The position numbers and the translations under genes were made by a program. A stretch of 64,000 bases of DNA from CASICS01 sp045564455 (GTDB lineage: Bacteria > Pseudomonadota > Gammaproteobacteria > Magnimaribacterales > AG-339-G14): assembly GCA_045564455.1 (NCBI GenBank), contig JBJLHG010000001.1:1-64000 (forward strand), read 5' to 3'. Under the pieces are notes generated by a model, which had not been told where the DNA came from, ran no database searches, and worked only from the letters and a program-made list of their open reading frames with translations. This document shows positions 28,066-36,559 of the stretch, in pieces. Positions within the stretch are counted from its first letter, which is position 1, and each line of letters starts with the position of its first letter.

Positions 28066-30858
28066 ATGAAAGAATTAAAAGAAACTTTAAATTTACCTAA
28101 CACTGGCTTTTCAATGAAAGCCAACTTACCTCAAAAAGAACCCGGTATTTTGGAGCACTGGCAAACAATAGATTTGTATTCTTTATTACAAGAAAAAAAT
28201 AAAGATAAGCCTAAATTTATTTTGCATGATGGTCCTCCATATGCAAACGGACCAATACACCTTGGTCACGTAGTTAATAAAGTTCTAAAAGATATTATTA
28301 TCAAATCTAAGATTATCTCGGGTTTCAATGCGCCTTATGTTCCTGGATGGGATTGTCATGGGTTGCCTATAGAATTAAATGTAGAAAAAAAACACGGCAA
28401 GGTTAATATAGATATATCTCCAGCTGAGTTTAGATCTCAATGTCGAGAATATGCTAATCAGCAAATTGCTATTCAAAGAAATGATTTTAAAAGACTTGGC
28501 GTGATTGGTGACTGGTCAAATCCATACAAATCAATGGATTATAAATTTGAAGCAAATGTCGTTAGATCTCTAGGAAAAATTATTGAGGCAGGACATCTAG
28601 CAAGAGGATCTAAGCCTGTATATTGGTGTGATGAATGTAGTTCAGCACTTGCTGAAGCAGAAGTGGAGTATTTTGATAAAGAATCCAAAGCAATAGATTT
28701 TTTATTCCCAATAAACTCTGAGCAACTTAAAGATGTCTTTGGCGATCTAGATTGCGAAGAATGTTTTATAGCTTCATGGACTACAACGCCTTGGACAATT
28801 CCAGGAAACAAAGCTATTTGTTTGAACTCAAAATTACCATATGAGCTTTTCGAGGCTAAATTTAAAGGCAAAATTATTAACCTTATAGTTTGTAGCGATT
28901 TGGTCGATGCTTTTTTCGAAAGATGCGAAATAGTTGAGTTTAAATCTTTAGAAAAAATTTCAGGCGACAAATTGATTGGTTTAGAAACTTCACATCCTTT
29001 TTTAGATCAGATTTCTCCAATAATTTCTGGAGATCATGTCACCTCAGAGATGGGTACAGGATTTGTGCACACTGCTCCAGCTCACGGATTAGAGGATTAT
29101 GATGCTTGCAGAGGAATGGATATTGATTTTACTAGCCCTGTTAATGCTGATGGCTGTTTTAATAAAAATATTCCCTTTGTGGGAGAAAAGAATATTAATG
29201 AAGGCAACGACATAGTCATAAATCTTTTATCTGAAAGAGGCTACCTTTTGTCTCAAAATAAATATCGTCATAGTTTTCCTAATTGTTGGAGACATAAAAG
29301 ACCGCTTTTTTTTAGAGGAACACCTCAATGGTTTATCTCTATGAATAAGATGGAGCTGCTTAAGAATAGCCAAGAAAAAATTGAAGAAATTAATTGGTTA
29401 CCTGAGTGGGGAAAAACTAGAATTTCAAGCATGATGTCTGAACGACCAGATTGGTGTATTTCTCGTCAAAGATCCTGGGGAGTGCCAATCACCTTATTTA
29501 TTCATAAAGAGACTGGAGAACTTCATGAAAATACTTTGGAGATGATAGAGACTATTGCTCTAGAAATTGAAAAAAAAGGAATTGAAGCTTGGTTTTCATC
29601 TGAACCTATAGATTTCATAGGCAATGATTCTGAAAGTTATGAAAAAGTAACGGATACCCTGGATGTTTGGTTTGATTCAGGCGTTACTCATTTTAGCGTT
29701 TTAAAAGAAAATGAAGACCTTTCTTATCCAGCGGATTTGTATCTTGAAGGGTCTGATCAGCATCGAGGTTGGTTTCAATCTTCTTTACTAACTGGAATGG
29801 CAATTAATAATGAAACTCCTTATAGAACTGCACTTACTCATGGTTTTGTGGTCGATTCAAATGGTCGGAAAATGTCTAAATCTTTAGGAAATGTCATCTC
29901 TCCTCAATCAGTTTGGAATAAAAGAGGAGCAGATATTCTAAGAGCATGGGTGGCTTCAACAGATTTTAGAAACGAAATGAATTTTTCAGACGAAATCATT
30001 GATAGAACTTCAGATTCATATAGAAGAGTTAGAAACACTATAAGATTTCTTATGAGTAATTTATTTGATTTTGACCATAGCCAAGATTTAATTAATCCTG
30101 ACAATTACACTGAACTTGATAAATGGATTGTTTTAAAAGCAAAAAATCTTCAAGAAGAAATCAAACAAGATTACGAAAATTACGAAATCCATCTAGCTTT
30201 TCAAAAAGTTTTAAATTTTTGTACAAATGAACTAGGAGGTTTTTACCTTGATATAATTAAAGACAGGCTTTACACATCTAAACAAAATGGAAATGCTCGA
30301 AGGTCTGCTCAATCTGCAATATATCAATTATTAAATGCTCTAATCACTTGGATAGCACCAATTTTAAGCTATACGGCAGAAGAAGCATTTTTAGAGATCA
30401 ATAAAAATAATTCTTCCGTCTTTCTTGAAGAGTGGTTTTCTAATTGGGCAGATATCTCAAAAACCATTGATGAGGAAACTTGGGATTTATTAATTGAAAT
30501 TAAAACTGAAGTAAATAAATTGCTGGAAGAAAAAAGAAATGATGGTGAAATAGGTTCTAGTTTAGAAGCAGAAGTAACTCTCCATTGTGATGATCAACTT
30601 TTTATAAAGCTTAGTGAGATTTCTAGTGAGCTTAAATTTTTATTTATAACTTCTAAAGCAAACTTAATTCATCTAGATGGAGATAAAATCAATACTGAAA
30701 TCGAAGGATTGAAGATAACGATTAATCAAATGAAAGCCAAAAAATGTGATAGGTGTTGGCACTATGTAGAAGAGCTCATAGACTATAAGGAAGAAAAAAT
30801 TTGCAATAGATGTAAAGAGAATATAGAGGGGAAAGGCGAGGTTAGGTTTTATATTTAA
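28066..30858 (+). CDS. ileS: Isoleucyl-tRNA synthetase
   Basis: A 930-residue class I synthetase. The HIGH motif is in PYANGPIHLGH, the editing domain (CP1) follows with the TTPWTIPGNKAI region, and the KMSKS motif is GRKMSKSLGN. A C-terminal zinc finger has CDRCW and CNRC pairs. Length is normal for the bacterial type. lspA begins at or near the stop, with no standard start codon. Confidence 0.97.
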   Translation: MKELKETLNLPNTGFSMKANLPQKEPGILEHWQTIDLYSLLQEKNKDKPKFILHDGPPYANGPIHLGHVVNKVLKDIIIKSKIISGFNAPYVPGWDCHGLPIELNVEKKHGKVNIDISPAEFRSQCREYANQQIAIQRNDFKRLGVIGDWSNPYKSMDYKFEANVVRSLGKIIEAGHLARGSKPVYWCDECSSALAEAEVEYFDKESKAIDFLFPINSEQLKDVFGDLDCEECFIASWTTTPWTIPGNKAICLNSKLPYELFEAKFKGKIINLIVCSDLVDAFFERCEIVEFKSLEKISGDKLIGLETSHPFLDQISPIISGDHVTSEMGTGFVHTAPAHGLEDYDACRGMDIDFTSPVNADGCFNKNIPFVGEKNINEGNDIVINLLSERGYLLSQNKYRHSFPNCWRHKRPLFFRGTPQWFISMNKMELLKNSQEKIEEINWLPEWGKTRISSMMSERPDWCISRQRSWGVPITLFIHKETGELHENTLEMIETIALEIEKKGIEAWFSSEPIDFIGNDSESYEKVTDTLDVWFDSGVTHFSVLKENEDLSYPADLYLEGSDQHRGWFQSSLLTGMAINNETPYRTALTHGFVVDSNGRKMSKSLGNVISPQSVWNKRGADILRAWVASTDFRNEMNFSDEIIDRTSDSYRRVRNTIRFLMSNLFDFDHSQDLINPDNYTELDKWIVLKAKNLQEEIKQDYENYEIHLAFQKVLNFCTNELGGFYLDIIKDRLYTSKQNGNARRSAQSAIYQLLNALITWIAPILSYTAEEAFLEINKNNSSVFLEEWFSNWADISKTIDEETWDLLIEIKTEVNKLLEEKRNDGEIGSSLEAEVTLHCDDQLFIKLSEISSELKFLFITSKANLIHLDGDKINTEIEGLKITINQMKAKKCDRCWHYVEELIDYKEEKICNRCKENIEGKGEVRFYI

Positions 30859-31342
30859 TTTAAAAATAAAATTTTTTTTTCTAATTGGAATTATTTCTTT
30901 AGTAGTTCTAGACCAGCTTTCTAAAGTTCTAATTATTAATAATTTGGAACCTAACGAATCAATTGTAATTTTTAATCTATTAAATTTTACATTTGTGAAA
31001 AACTTTGGTGTAGCTTTTAGCTTTCTTAATAATGAAAGTTTCAATTTATCTCTAATTCTAAGTTTTTTAGTCCTGATAATTTGTATTCTTCTTTTCTTAA
31101 ATATTTTCACTTCAATCTTTGAGGCTAACTTATCTTTATTGCAAAGATTTTCAATGTCATTAATTTTATGTGGAGGAATTGGAAATCTAATTGATAGAGT
31201 TAATTTAGGTTACGTAATAGATTTTATTGATATAACTTTTAATCCTTACGTATTTAATTTAGCAGATGTATATGTGACTGTAGGAATCCTTCTGTATTTG
31301 TTAACATCACTAATCTTCAAAGAGCAAAATGAAAGTAATTAA
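30851..31342 (+). CDS. lspA: Lipoprotein signal peptidase with non-canonical start
   Basis: An aspartyl protease that removes signal peptides from prolipoproteins in the inner membrane. The family signature is DQLSK with the catalytic pair in the N-F-G-V-AFSFL and F-N-LADVYVT segments. No ATG, GTG or TTG lies before DQLSK in this frame; the first standard one (TTG 30944) would cut off helix one and that motif. The candidates are ATA at 30851, about 9 bases after a GAGG, or ATA at 30866, giving 163 or 158 residues, both normal. The other frames offer no rescue by a single indel. The gene overlaps ispH by 14 bases. Confidence 0.85.
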   Translation: MFNLKIKFFFLIGIISLVVLDQLSKVLIINNLEPNESIVIFNLLNFTFVKNFGVAFSFLNNESFNLSLILSFLVLIICILLFLNIFTSIFEANLSLLQRFSMSLILCGGIGNLIDRVNLGYVIDFIDITFNPYVFNLADVYVTVGILLYLLTSLIFKEQNESN

Positions 31343-32264
31343 ATTAGCTAATCCAAGAGGTTTCTGTGCAGGCGTTGACCGAGCCATAGATATTGTCTCT
31401 GAGGCTATTGATAGATATGGCGCTCCTATATATGTAAGACATGAAGTTGTTCATAATAGAAAAGTAGTTGAAGATCTCAAAACTAGAGGCGCTATTTTTG
31501 TTAAAGAAATTTCTGAGATTCCAAAAGGCGCTATTACTATTTTTTCAGCACATGGTGTTTCAGAACAAGTTGAAATAGATACTGAGAAAAGAAAGCTAAA
31601 ATATTTCGATGCAACATGTCCTTTAGTCTCAAAAGTCCATAAAGAAGTAATCAGATTCGCTGAATCTGGCAAAGATATAATTATGGTAGGGCATGAAAAT
31701 CATCCAGAAGTGGAAGGAACTTTAGGAAGGTTTCCGAAAGGATCTTTAGGAAAAATGTACTTAGTTGAAGATGTAGATCAGGCTAAAGATATAGAAATAA
31801 ATCAGCCTGAAAACTTATGTCTAGTTACTCAAACAACTTTGTCGGTATCAGATACAAAAGAAATTATTAAGGAATTAAAAAGTAGATTTCCTTTAATGGT
31901 AGAGCCAAAATCTGAAGATATTTGTTACGCAACTCAAAATCGTCAAGATGCCGTTAAGCAGTTAGCCTTGGAAACTGAAGTTATAATTGTCGTAGGATCT
32001 AAAAATAGCTCTAATTCAAATAGACTTAAAGAGCTTGCTGAAAAATCAGGGACTGCTTCTTATCTAGTGGATGATCCTGAGCAAATTGAATCAAAAATGG
32101 TTCATAACATCTCTTCAATTGGAGTTACAGCCGGAGCTTCTGCTCCTGAAGAATTAGTTCAATCAATTGTAAAAAAATGCATGACTTTCGGATATCAGAA
32201 TGTAGAAGAAATAGATGGATTAAAGGAAAATATTTTTTTTAAACTACCAGCTGAGCTTAGATGA
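31329..32264 (+). CDS. ispH: 4-hydroxy-3-methylbut-2-enyl diphosphate reductase
   Basis: Last step of the MEP isoprenoid pathway: reduces HMBPP to IPP and DMAPP with a [4Fe-4S] cluster. The three cluster cysteines are seen in PRGFCAGV, DATCPLVSKVH and DICYATQNRQ. The 311-residue length is normal. It overlaps lspA (14 bases) and dadA (ATGA). The FKBP gene fkpB, which in E. coli lies between lspA and ispH, is missing here. Confidence 0.96.
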   Translation: MKVIKLANPRGFCAGVDRAIDIVSEAIDRYGAPIYVRHEVVHNRKVVEDLKTRGAIFVKEISEIPKGAITIFSAHGVSEQVEIDTEKRKLKYFDATCPLVSKVHKEVIRFAESGKDIIMVGHENHPEVEGTLGRFPKGSLGKMYLVEDVDQAKDIEINQPENLCLVTQTTLSVSDTKEIIKELKSRFPLMVEPKSEDICYATQNRQDAVKQLALETEVIIVVGSKNSSNSNRLKELAEKSGTASYLVDDPEQIESKMVHNISSIGVTAGASAPEELVQSIVKKCMTFGYQNVEEIDGLKENIFFKLPAELR

Positions 32265-33499
32265 AAAAGAAAATTGCAGTCATTGGAGCAGGGATAGCAG
32301 GAACAACGACTGCATACTCTTTAGCCAAGCAAGGAATGGATGTCACATTAATAGATTCAAGAAGATATCCAGCAATGGCAACCAGTTACGCCAATGGCGG
32401 TCAACTAAGCGCAAGTAATTCTGAAGTATGGAACACACCTAAAAATATTTTAAACGGCATAAAATGGATGTTTAAAAAAGATGCACCCTTACTATTCAAT
32501 CCCTCTCCAAGCATGCAGAAATACAAATGGATTCTTGGATTTTTGATGGCAACTTTTGATGGAAAGCATAAAAGCAAAACTCAGCAAACGATAGATTTGG
32601 CAAAGAGAGCAAGAGAGATATATTTTGATATAGCAGATAAAGAAGGAATAGACTTTGACTTATTAAAAGAAGGAATTCTGCACTTTTATGATGATGAAAA
32701 AGAACTAAAAGCTGCAGTGGGCAAAGCTTCTTGGCTTCATCAAGAAGGAATGGAATGGGAGGCATTAAACCTAGATGAGATAGAGGACTTGGAGCCTGCT
32801 TTTAAATCAGCAAAAAATGATAAAAAAATTGTTGGCGGAATTTTTACAAAATCAGATGCAAGTGGAGATATTCACAAATTTTGTAAAAATATGCATAAAG
32901 TTCTTGAAGAAAAATATGATGTTAAATCTCTATTTAATACTGAAATTGAGACCATTTATAAAGATCAAGATAAAGTGATTTTAGCTGCAGCAAGCGAATC
33001 TGCTACCTCTGGAATGCAATTTGATCAGGTTGCAATTTGTGCAGGAATTGAAACACAAAGATTTGCAGATGTTTTGGGCGACAGCATGAGAGTTTATCCA
33101 GTAAAAGGTTATAGCGTTACCATTCATCTAGACGATGAAGAATCACAAATATCAGCTCCCAAAGTTTCTTTGTTAGATGATCCAAAAAAGATTGTTTCAA
33201 GTAGACTAGGAAATAGATTAAGAGTTGCAGGAACAGCAGAATTGGCAGGTACTAATAAAGATATAAAGCAAGATAGGATAAGACCCTTACTCGGTTGGGT
33301 TAGAGAGTATTTTCCTGGAGTAAGTACAGAAAACTACACACCTTGGGCTGGTTTGAGACCGATGACGCCAGATATGATGCCATTAATCTTTGAAAGCAAA
33401 GCTAAAGGAATATTTTATAATACAGGCCACGGCCATTTAGGATGGACTTTAGGAGCTGCAACGGGCGATTTGTTAGCTGAAAAAATGATAAATGAATGA
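32261..33499 (+). CDS. dadA: D-amino acid dehydrogenase
   Basis: A 412-residue FAD-dependent oxidoreductase. The dinucleotide site is AVIGAGIAGTTTAYSLAKQG at residues 5-24, followed by the SYANGGQLSASNSEVW segment typical of DadA, and a C-terminal GHGHLGWTLGAATGDLL. It oxidises D-alanine and other D-amino acids at the inner membrane and passes electrons to quinone. With ampD and ampG alongside, the D-amino acids probably come from peptidoglycan. It overlaps ampD by 8 bases. Confidence 0.9.
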   Translation: MKKKIAVIGAGIAGTTTAYSLAKQGMDVTLIDSRRYPAMATSYANGGQLSASNSEVWNTPKNILNGIKWMFKKDAPLLFNPSPSMQKYKWILGFLMATFDGKHKSKTQQTIDLAKRAREIYFDIADKEGIDFDLLKEGILHFYDDEKELKAAVGKASWLHQEGMEWEALNLDEIEDLEPAFKSAKNDKKIVGGIFTKSDASGDIHKFCKNMHKVLEEKYDVKSLFNTEIETIYKDQDKVILAAASESATSGMQFDQVAICAGIETQRFADVLGDSMRVYPVKGYSVTIHLDDEESQISAPKVSLLDDPKKIVSSRLGNRLRVAGTAELAGTNKDIKQDRIRPLLGWVREYFPGVSTENYTPWAGLRPMTPDMMPLIFESKAKGIFYNTGHGHLGWTLGAATGDLLAEKMINE

Positions 33500-34031
33500 A
33501 ATCAATGGCTGGATAAAAGAAGCAGAAAAATTTGAGTCGCCAAATCAAAGTGATAGGCCAATTGAATCAGATATAAATCTGATTGTAATTCATGGAATTA
33601 GTTTGCCTCCAGGAGAATATGGATCAAATAATATTGATAAGTTATTCTTGAACAATCTAGACCCAAACGAGCATAAATACTTTAATGAAATTAGTGATCT
33701 AAAAGTTTCATCTCACTTTTTAATAGAAAGATCTGGAAAACTAAAACAATTTGTTTCGATAAAAAATAAAGCTTGGCATGCTGGAGTTTCATCATTTGAG
33801 GGTAAAAAAGATTGTAATGATTTCTCTATAGGAATAGAACTTGAAGGGACAGATTCTTCTATGTATGAAATTAACCAATACAATAAGTTGATTGATCTAT
33901 GCAAGACTTTAATGCAAAACTATCCAAATATTAATAAACAAAAAATTGTAGGTCATTCAGATATCTCTCCGGGAAGAAAAACTGACCCTGGCGAATCATT
34001 TGACTGGAATTTTTTTAAATCTAAAATTTAA
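33492..34031 (+). CDS. ampD: 1,6-anhydro-N-acetylmuramyl-L-alanine amidase
   Basis: A 179-residue zinc amidase. The Amidase_2 fold shows the first zinc His in IHGISLPPG, AWHAGVSSFEGK, the NDFSIGIELEG strand and the HSDISPGRKTDPG catalytic end with its zinc His and Asp. No signal peptide, as in cytoplasmic AmpD, which cleaves the stem peptide from imported anhydromuropeptides. It overlaps dadA, and ampG is two genes away. Confidence 0.93.
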   Translation: MNEINGWIKEAEKFESPNQSDRPIESDINLIVIHGISLPPGEYGSNNIDKLFLNNLDPNEHKYFNEISDLKVSSHFLIERSGKLKQFVSIKNKAWHAGVSSFEGKKDCNDFSIGIELEGTDSSMYEINQYNKLIDLCKTLMQNYPNINKQKIVGHSDISPGRKTDPGESFDWNFFKSKI

Positions 34032-34033
34032 CT

Positions 34034-34516
34034 ATGCCATCATTTGATATTGAATCCAAAGTAGATCTCCACGAATTAACAAATGCAGTAGACCAATCTA
34101 ATAGAATAATAATAAATAGATTTGATTTTAAAGAAGCAAATGCTAGTTTTGAATTTTCTAATGATCAAGTGAAATTGATCGCCAATGAAGCATTTCAAAT
34201 TGATCAGATGATTCCAATCCTCAAAGAAAATCTTGCAAAGAGATCTATTGATCTTAAGGCTTTGAAAATGGCAGAAAAAGTAATATCAAATAATGTTGCT
34301 TCGATGAATGCTGAAATTATTCAAGGAGTTAACAAAGATATTGCTAGAGAAATAGTCAAAATGATTAAATCTTCAAAAATTAAAGTTCAAAGCTCAATTC
34401 AAGGAGATTGTGTTCGAGTAACAGGAAAGAAAAGAGATGAATTGCAAGAAGTAATAAATTTCCTAAAGAAAAACAATATCGAAATACCCTTGCAGTTTGT
34501 TAATTTTAGAGACTAA
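34034..34516 (+). CDS. yajQ: YajQ family nucleotide-binding protein
   Basis: A 160-residue protein with the two-domain YajQ fold: MPSFDIESKVDLHELTNAVDQ at the start and RVTGKKRDELQEVI near the end. The family binds nucleotides (including cyclic di-GMP in one Xanthomonas homologue) and tRNA or RNA. Its job in this operon is not clear. Start 2 bases after ampD, 3 bases before ampG. Confidence 0.92.
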   Translation: MPSFDIESKVDLHELTNAVDQSNRIIINRFDFKEANASFEFSNDQVKLIANEAFQIDQMIPILKENLAKRSIDLKALKMAEKVISNNVASMNAEIIQGVNKDIAREIVKMIKSSKIKVQSSIQGDCVRVTGKKRDELQEVINFLKKNNIEIPLQFVNFRD

Positions 34517-34519
34517 TAT

Positions 34520-35800
34520 ATGACATGGTTAGATTCCTTTAGGAGTTATTTTCAACCAAGAGTTCTTTTAATCGCTGCTTTGGGCTTCTTATCTGGATTG
34601 CCTTTAGGTCTTCTTATAGACCCTCTAAACTACTGGTTAGCAGAAGCTGGTATCAATAAATCTACAATCGGCCTTTTATCTCTAGTTTTATTAGCTTATT
34701 CGATAAAAATGGTATGGGCTCCTTTAGTTGATAGATTGAGAATTCCTTATCTTAAATTTTTAGGGCAAAGAAAAAGTTGGCTTTTTCTATCACAGCTTCT
34801 AAGTTTTATAACTATTTTAGGTTTGAGTTTCTTGGACCCCCTAACAAATCTAGAGCTTTTTGTATTTGTTGTTCTTTTATTAAGTATTTTTTCAGCTACT
34901 CAAGACATATGTGTAGATGCGTTAAGAATTGAGTTAGTTGACGAGAAAGAAATAGGAGAAGCTTCAGCTCTTTATATAATTGGCTATAGAATAGGTGCTA
35001 TTTTACTATCTCAAGTTTTGACGTTCTATATCGCTGAATCTTACGGATGGAATGTAGCATACGGAGTCATGGCTTTCTTGTTTTTTCTTTTTTCTTTAAT
35101 AATCTTATATGTTCTTCCTGAACCTGAACGAGAAATAAGACCCTATATTTCACTATTTGAAAAACCAATATTATGGTTTCAAGATTCATTTATTTCTCCT
35201 GTTTCTGATCTTTTTTATAGATACAAAGAGCATCTTGTAATTATTCTTCTATTGACCTTTACATATCGCTTAAGCGATATGTTTTTAGGACCTATGGCAA
35301 TGCCTTTCTATCAAGATATGGGTTTTTCAAAAATAGAAGTTGCTGAAATAACTAATTTTTATGGTTTATGGATGACAATTATTGGTGGATTATTTGCCGG
35401 CTTAACTCTTCATAGATTTGGTCTGGTTAAAAATATGGTCTTTGGCGCAATATTCGTCCCATTGGCCAATATGCCTTTTATCTATTTAAATTCTGTAGGG
35501 CACGATATTAGTGTTCTAGTTCTTACAATAACTATAGATAATTTTTCTCAAGGTTTTATAGGCGTAGTTGGTATCACTTTTTTATCTAGAATGGTTTCAA
35601 AAACCTACACTGCAACACAATATGCTTTACTTTTTGGGTTTGTGGCTATTCCTCCGCGTTTAATATCTGGATATTCAGGGTTTGTTGTTGAGGATTATGG
35701 ATACCATAATTTTTTCATAATTTGTGCATTATTAGGTCTCCCGGCAATTATCTTTTCCATAATGGTTTATAGAAAAAAGGAAATATTTAGTTTTGATTAA
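34520..35800 (+). CDS. ampG: AmpG-like muropeptide permease
   Basis: A 426-residue major-facilitator protein with about 12 membrane helices. Marks of the AmpG branch are FLSGLPLGLL, the WAPLVDR loop between helices 2 and 3, Q-RKSWL, and SATQDICVDALRIE. It imports GlcNAc-anhydroMurNAc peptides, the substrate of AmpD encoded just upstream. Shorter than E. coli AmpG (491). The final bases overlap the VanZ-like gene. Confidence 0.85.
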   Translation: MTWLDSFRSYFQPRVLLIAALGFLSGLPLGLLIDPLNYWLAEAGINKSTIGLLSLVLLAYSIKMVWAPLVDRLRIPYLKFLGQRKSWLFLSQLLSFITILGLSFLDPLTNLELFVFVVLLLSIFSATQDICVDALRIELVDEKEIGEASALYIIGYRIGAILLSQVLTFYIAESYGWNVAYGVMAFLFFLFSLIILYVLPEPEREIRPYISLFEKPILWFQDSFISPVSDLFYRYKEHLVIILLLTFTYRLSDMFLGPMAMPFYQDMGFSKIEVAEITNFYGLWMTIIGGLFAGLTLHRFGLVKNMVFGAIFVPLANMPFIYLNSVGHDISVLVLTITIDNFSQGFIGVVGITFLSRMVSKTYTATQYALLFGFVAIPPRLISGYSGFVVEDYGYHNFFIICALLGLPAIIFSIMVYRKKEIFSFD

Positions 35801-36140
35801 AAAAATAGAATTTTTTAATATTTGGGGTTTTCTTTTTTTATTAGCTTTTTCTATAAGCACATATGGTCTCTTTTCAGAGCCTCAAGAAGAACGATTCATA
35901 AATCTACCAGACAAAATTACGCACTTTATAATGTTTTTAATCCTATCTTTTTTCTTAATAAAATCTAATAAATATGTTGAGTTTTCATTATTTTTTATAA
36001 TTTTTTACGCAATTTTATCTGAAATAATTCAATACTACTTGCCTTATAGAGAATTTGATTTAATTGATTTATGTTTCAATTTCTTAGGAATAGGAGTTAT
36101 TTTTTATAAAATTTTTTTTAGGAAACCTCTTGAAAAATAA
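35793..36140 (+). CDS. VanZ-like membrane protein
   Basis: A 115-residue protein with four predicted membrane helices and the VanZ pattern: DKITHFIMFLIL-FF (first conserved helix with D-K-H), then EIIQYYLPYREFDLIDLCFNFLGI. VanZ-like proteins are small and of uncertain role, some linked to glycopeptide resistance. The start is TTG at 35793, inside the ampG end. A sigma32-like -35 box for groES lies in its final codons. Confidence 0.75.
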   Translation: MIKKIEFFNIWGFLFLLAFSISTYGLFSEPQEERFINLPDKITHFIMFLILSFFLIKSNKYVEFSLFFIIFYAILSEIIQYYLPYREFDLIDLCFNFLGIGVIFYKIFFRKPLEK

Positions 36141-36156
36141 AAAGTAGCACCTAAAT
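36129..36156 (+). promoter_or_regulatory. Sigma32 (heat-shock) type promoter of groESL
   Basis: CTTGAAA (36129-36135) is a perfect sigma32 -35 box. About 12 bases later comes CACCTAAAT, near the CCCCATNT -10 consensus. It lies about 85-110 bases before groES, overlapping the end of the VanZ-like gene. Heat-shock control of groESL by RpoH is standard in gammaproteobacteria. Confidence 0.55.
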
Positions 36157-36167
36157 ACATATGAGTG

Positions 36168-36196
36168 TTGTGTAATTGTCTAGTGTTAACTAGAAT
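36168..36196 (+). promoter_or_regulatory. Sigma70 promoter with overlapping palindrome, upstream of groES
   Basis: TTGTGT (36168-36173), 17-base spacer, TAGAAT (36191-36196), followed by a GC-rich discriminator (GCGCGC), as in growth-rate controlled promoters. A perfect inverted repeat TCTAGT-GTTA-ACTAGA (36179-36194) covers the spacer and -10 box and could be an operator. It is not a CIRCE element. A Shine-Dalgarno (AAGGAG) precedes the groES ATG. Confidence 0.5.
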
Positions 36197-36241
36197 GCGC
36201 GCTAAGTAAATATACTTAAAGTATTTAAAAGGAGATATGAA

Positions 36242-36532
36242 ATGAAATTTAGTCCACTTGGTGACAAGCTACTTGTAAGAAGAGGCGATGAAGAAGAAAC
36301 ATCTGCTGGAGGTATAGTTTTACCTGGATCAGCAACTGAAAAACCTTCTCAAGGAGAAGTTCTGGCTATTGGTCCAGGAAAAGTATTAGATAACGGCGAT
36401 AAATTAGAAGTTTCAGTGAAAGTAGGAGACACAGTGGTTTTTGGTCAGTATGCAGGTAGCAATACTATTAAAATAGATGGCGAAGAATTATTAATCTTAA
36501 GTGATAGCGACCTACTCGGTACGGTATCTTAA
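36242..36532 (+). CDS. groES: Co-chaperonin GroES
   Basis: A 96-residue Cpn10. The mobile loop EEETSAGGIVLPG that binds GroEL is at about residues 17-29, followed by the GEVLAIGPGK and V-VGDTVVFGQYAG strands. It caps GroEL to form the folding chamber. groEL begins 27 bases after it. Start supported by AAGGAG six bases upstream. Confidence 0.97.
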   Translation: MKFSPLGDKLLVRRGDEEETSAGGIVLPGSATEKPSQGEVLAIGPGKVLDNGDKLEVSVKVGDTVVFGQYAGSNTIKIDGEELLILSDSDLLGTVS

Positions 36533-36559
36533 AATATTTAAAATAAGAGGAAGAAAAAA

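Noticed and set aside
28539..28970. 143-codon minus-strand ORF inside ileS
   Set aside because: Shadow of a conserved coding gene; no recognisable protein pattern.
30673..31110. 145-codon minus-strand ORF across ileS end and lspA
   Set aside because: Antisense to DQLSK and the zinc finger; basic, low-complexity translation.
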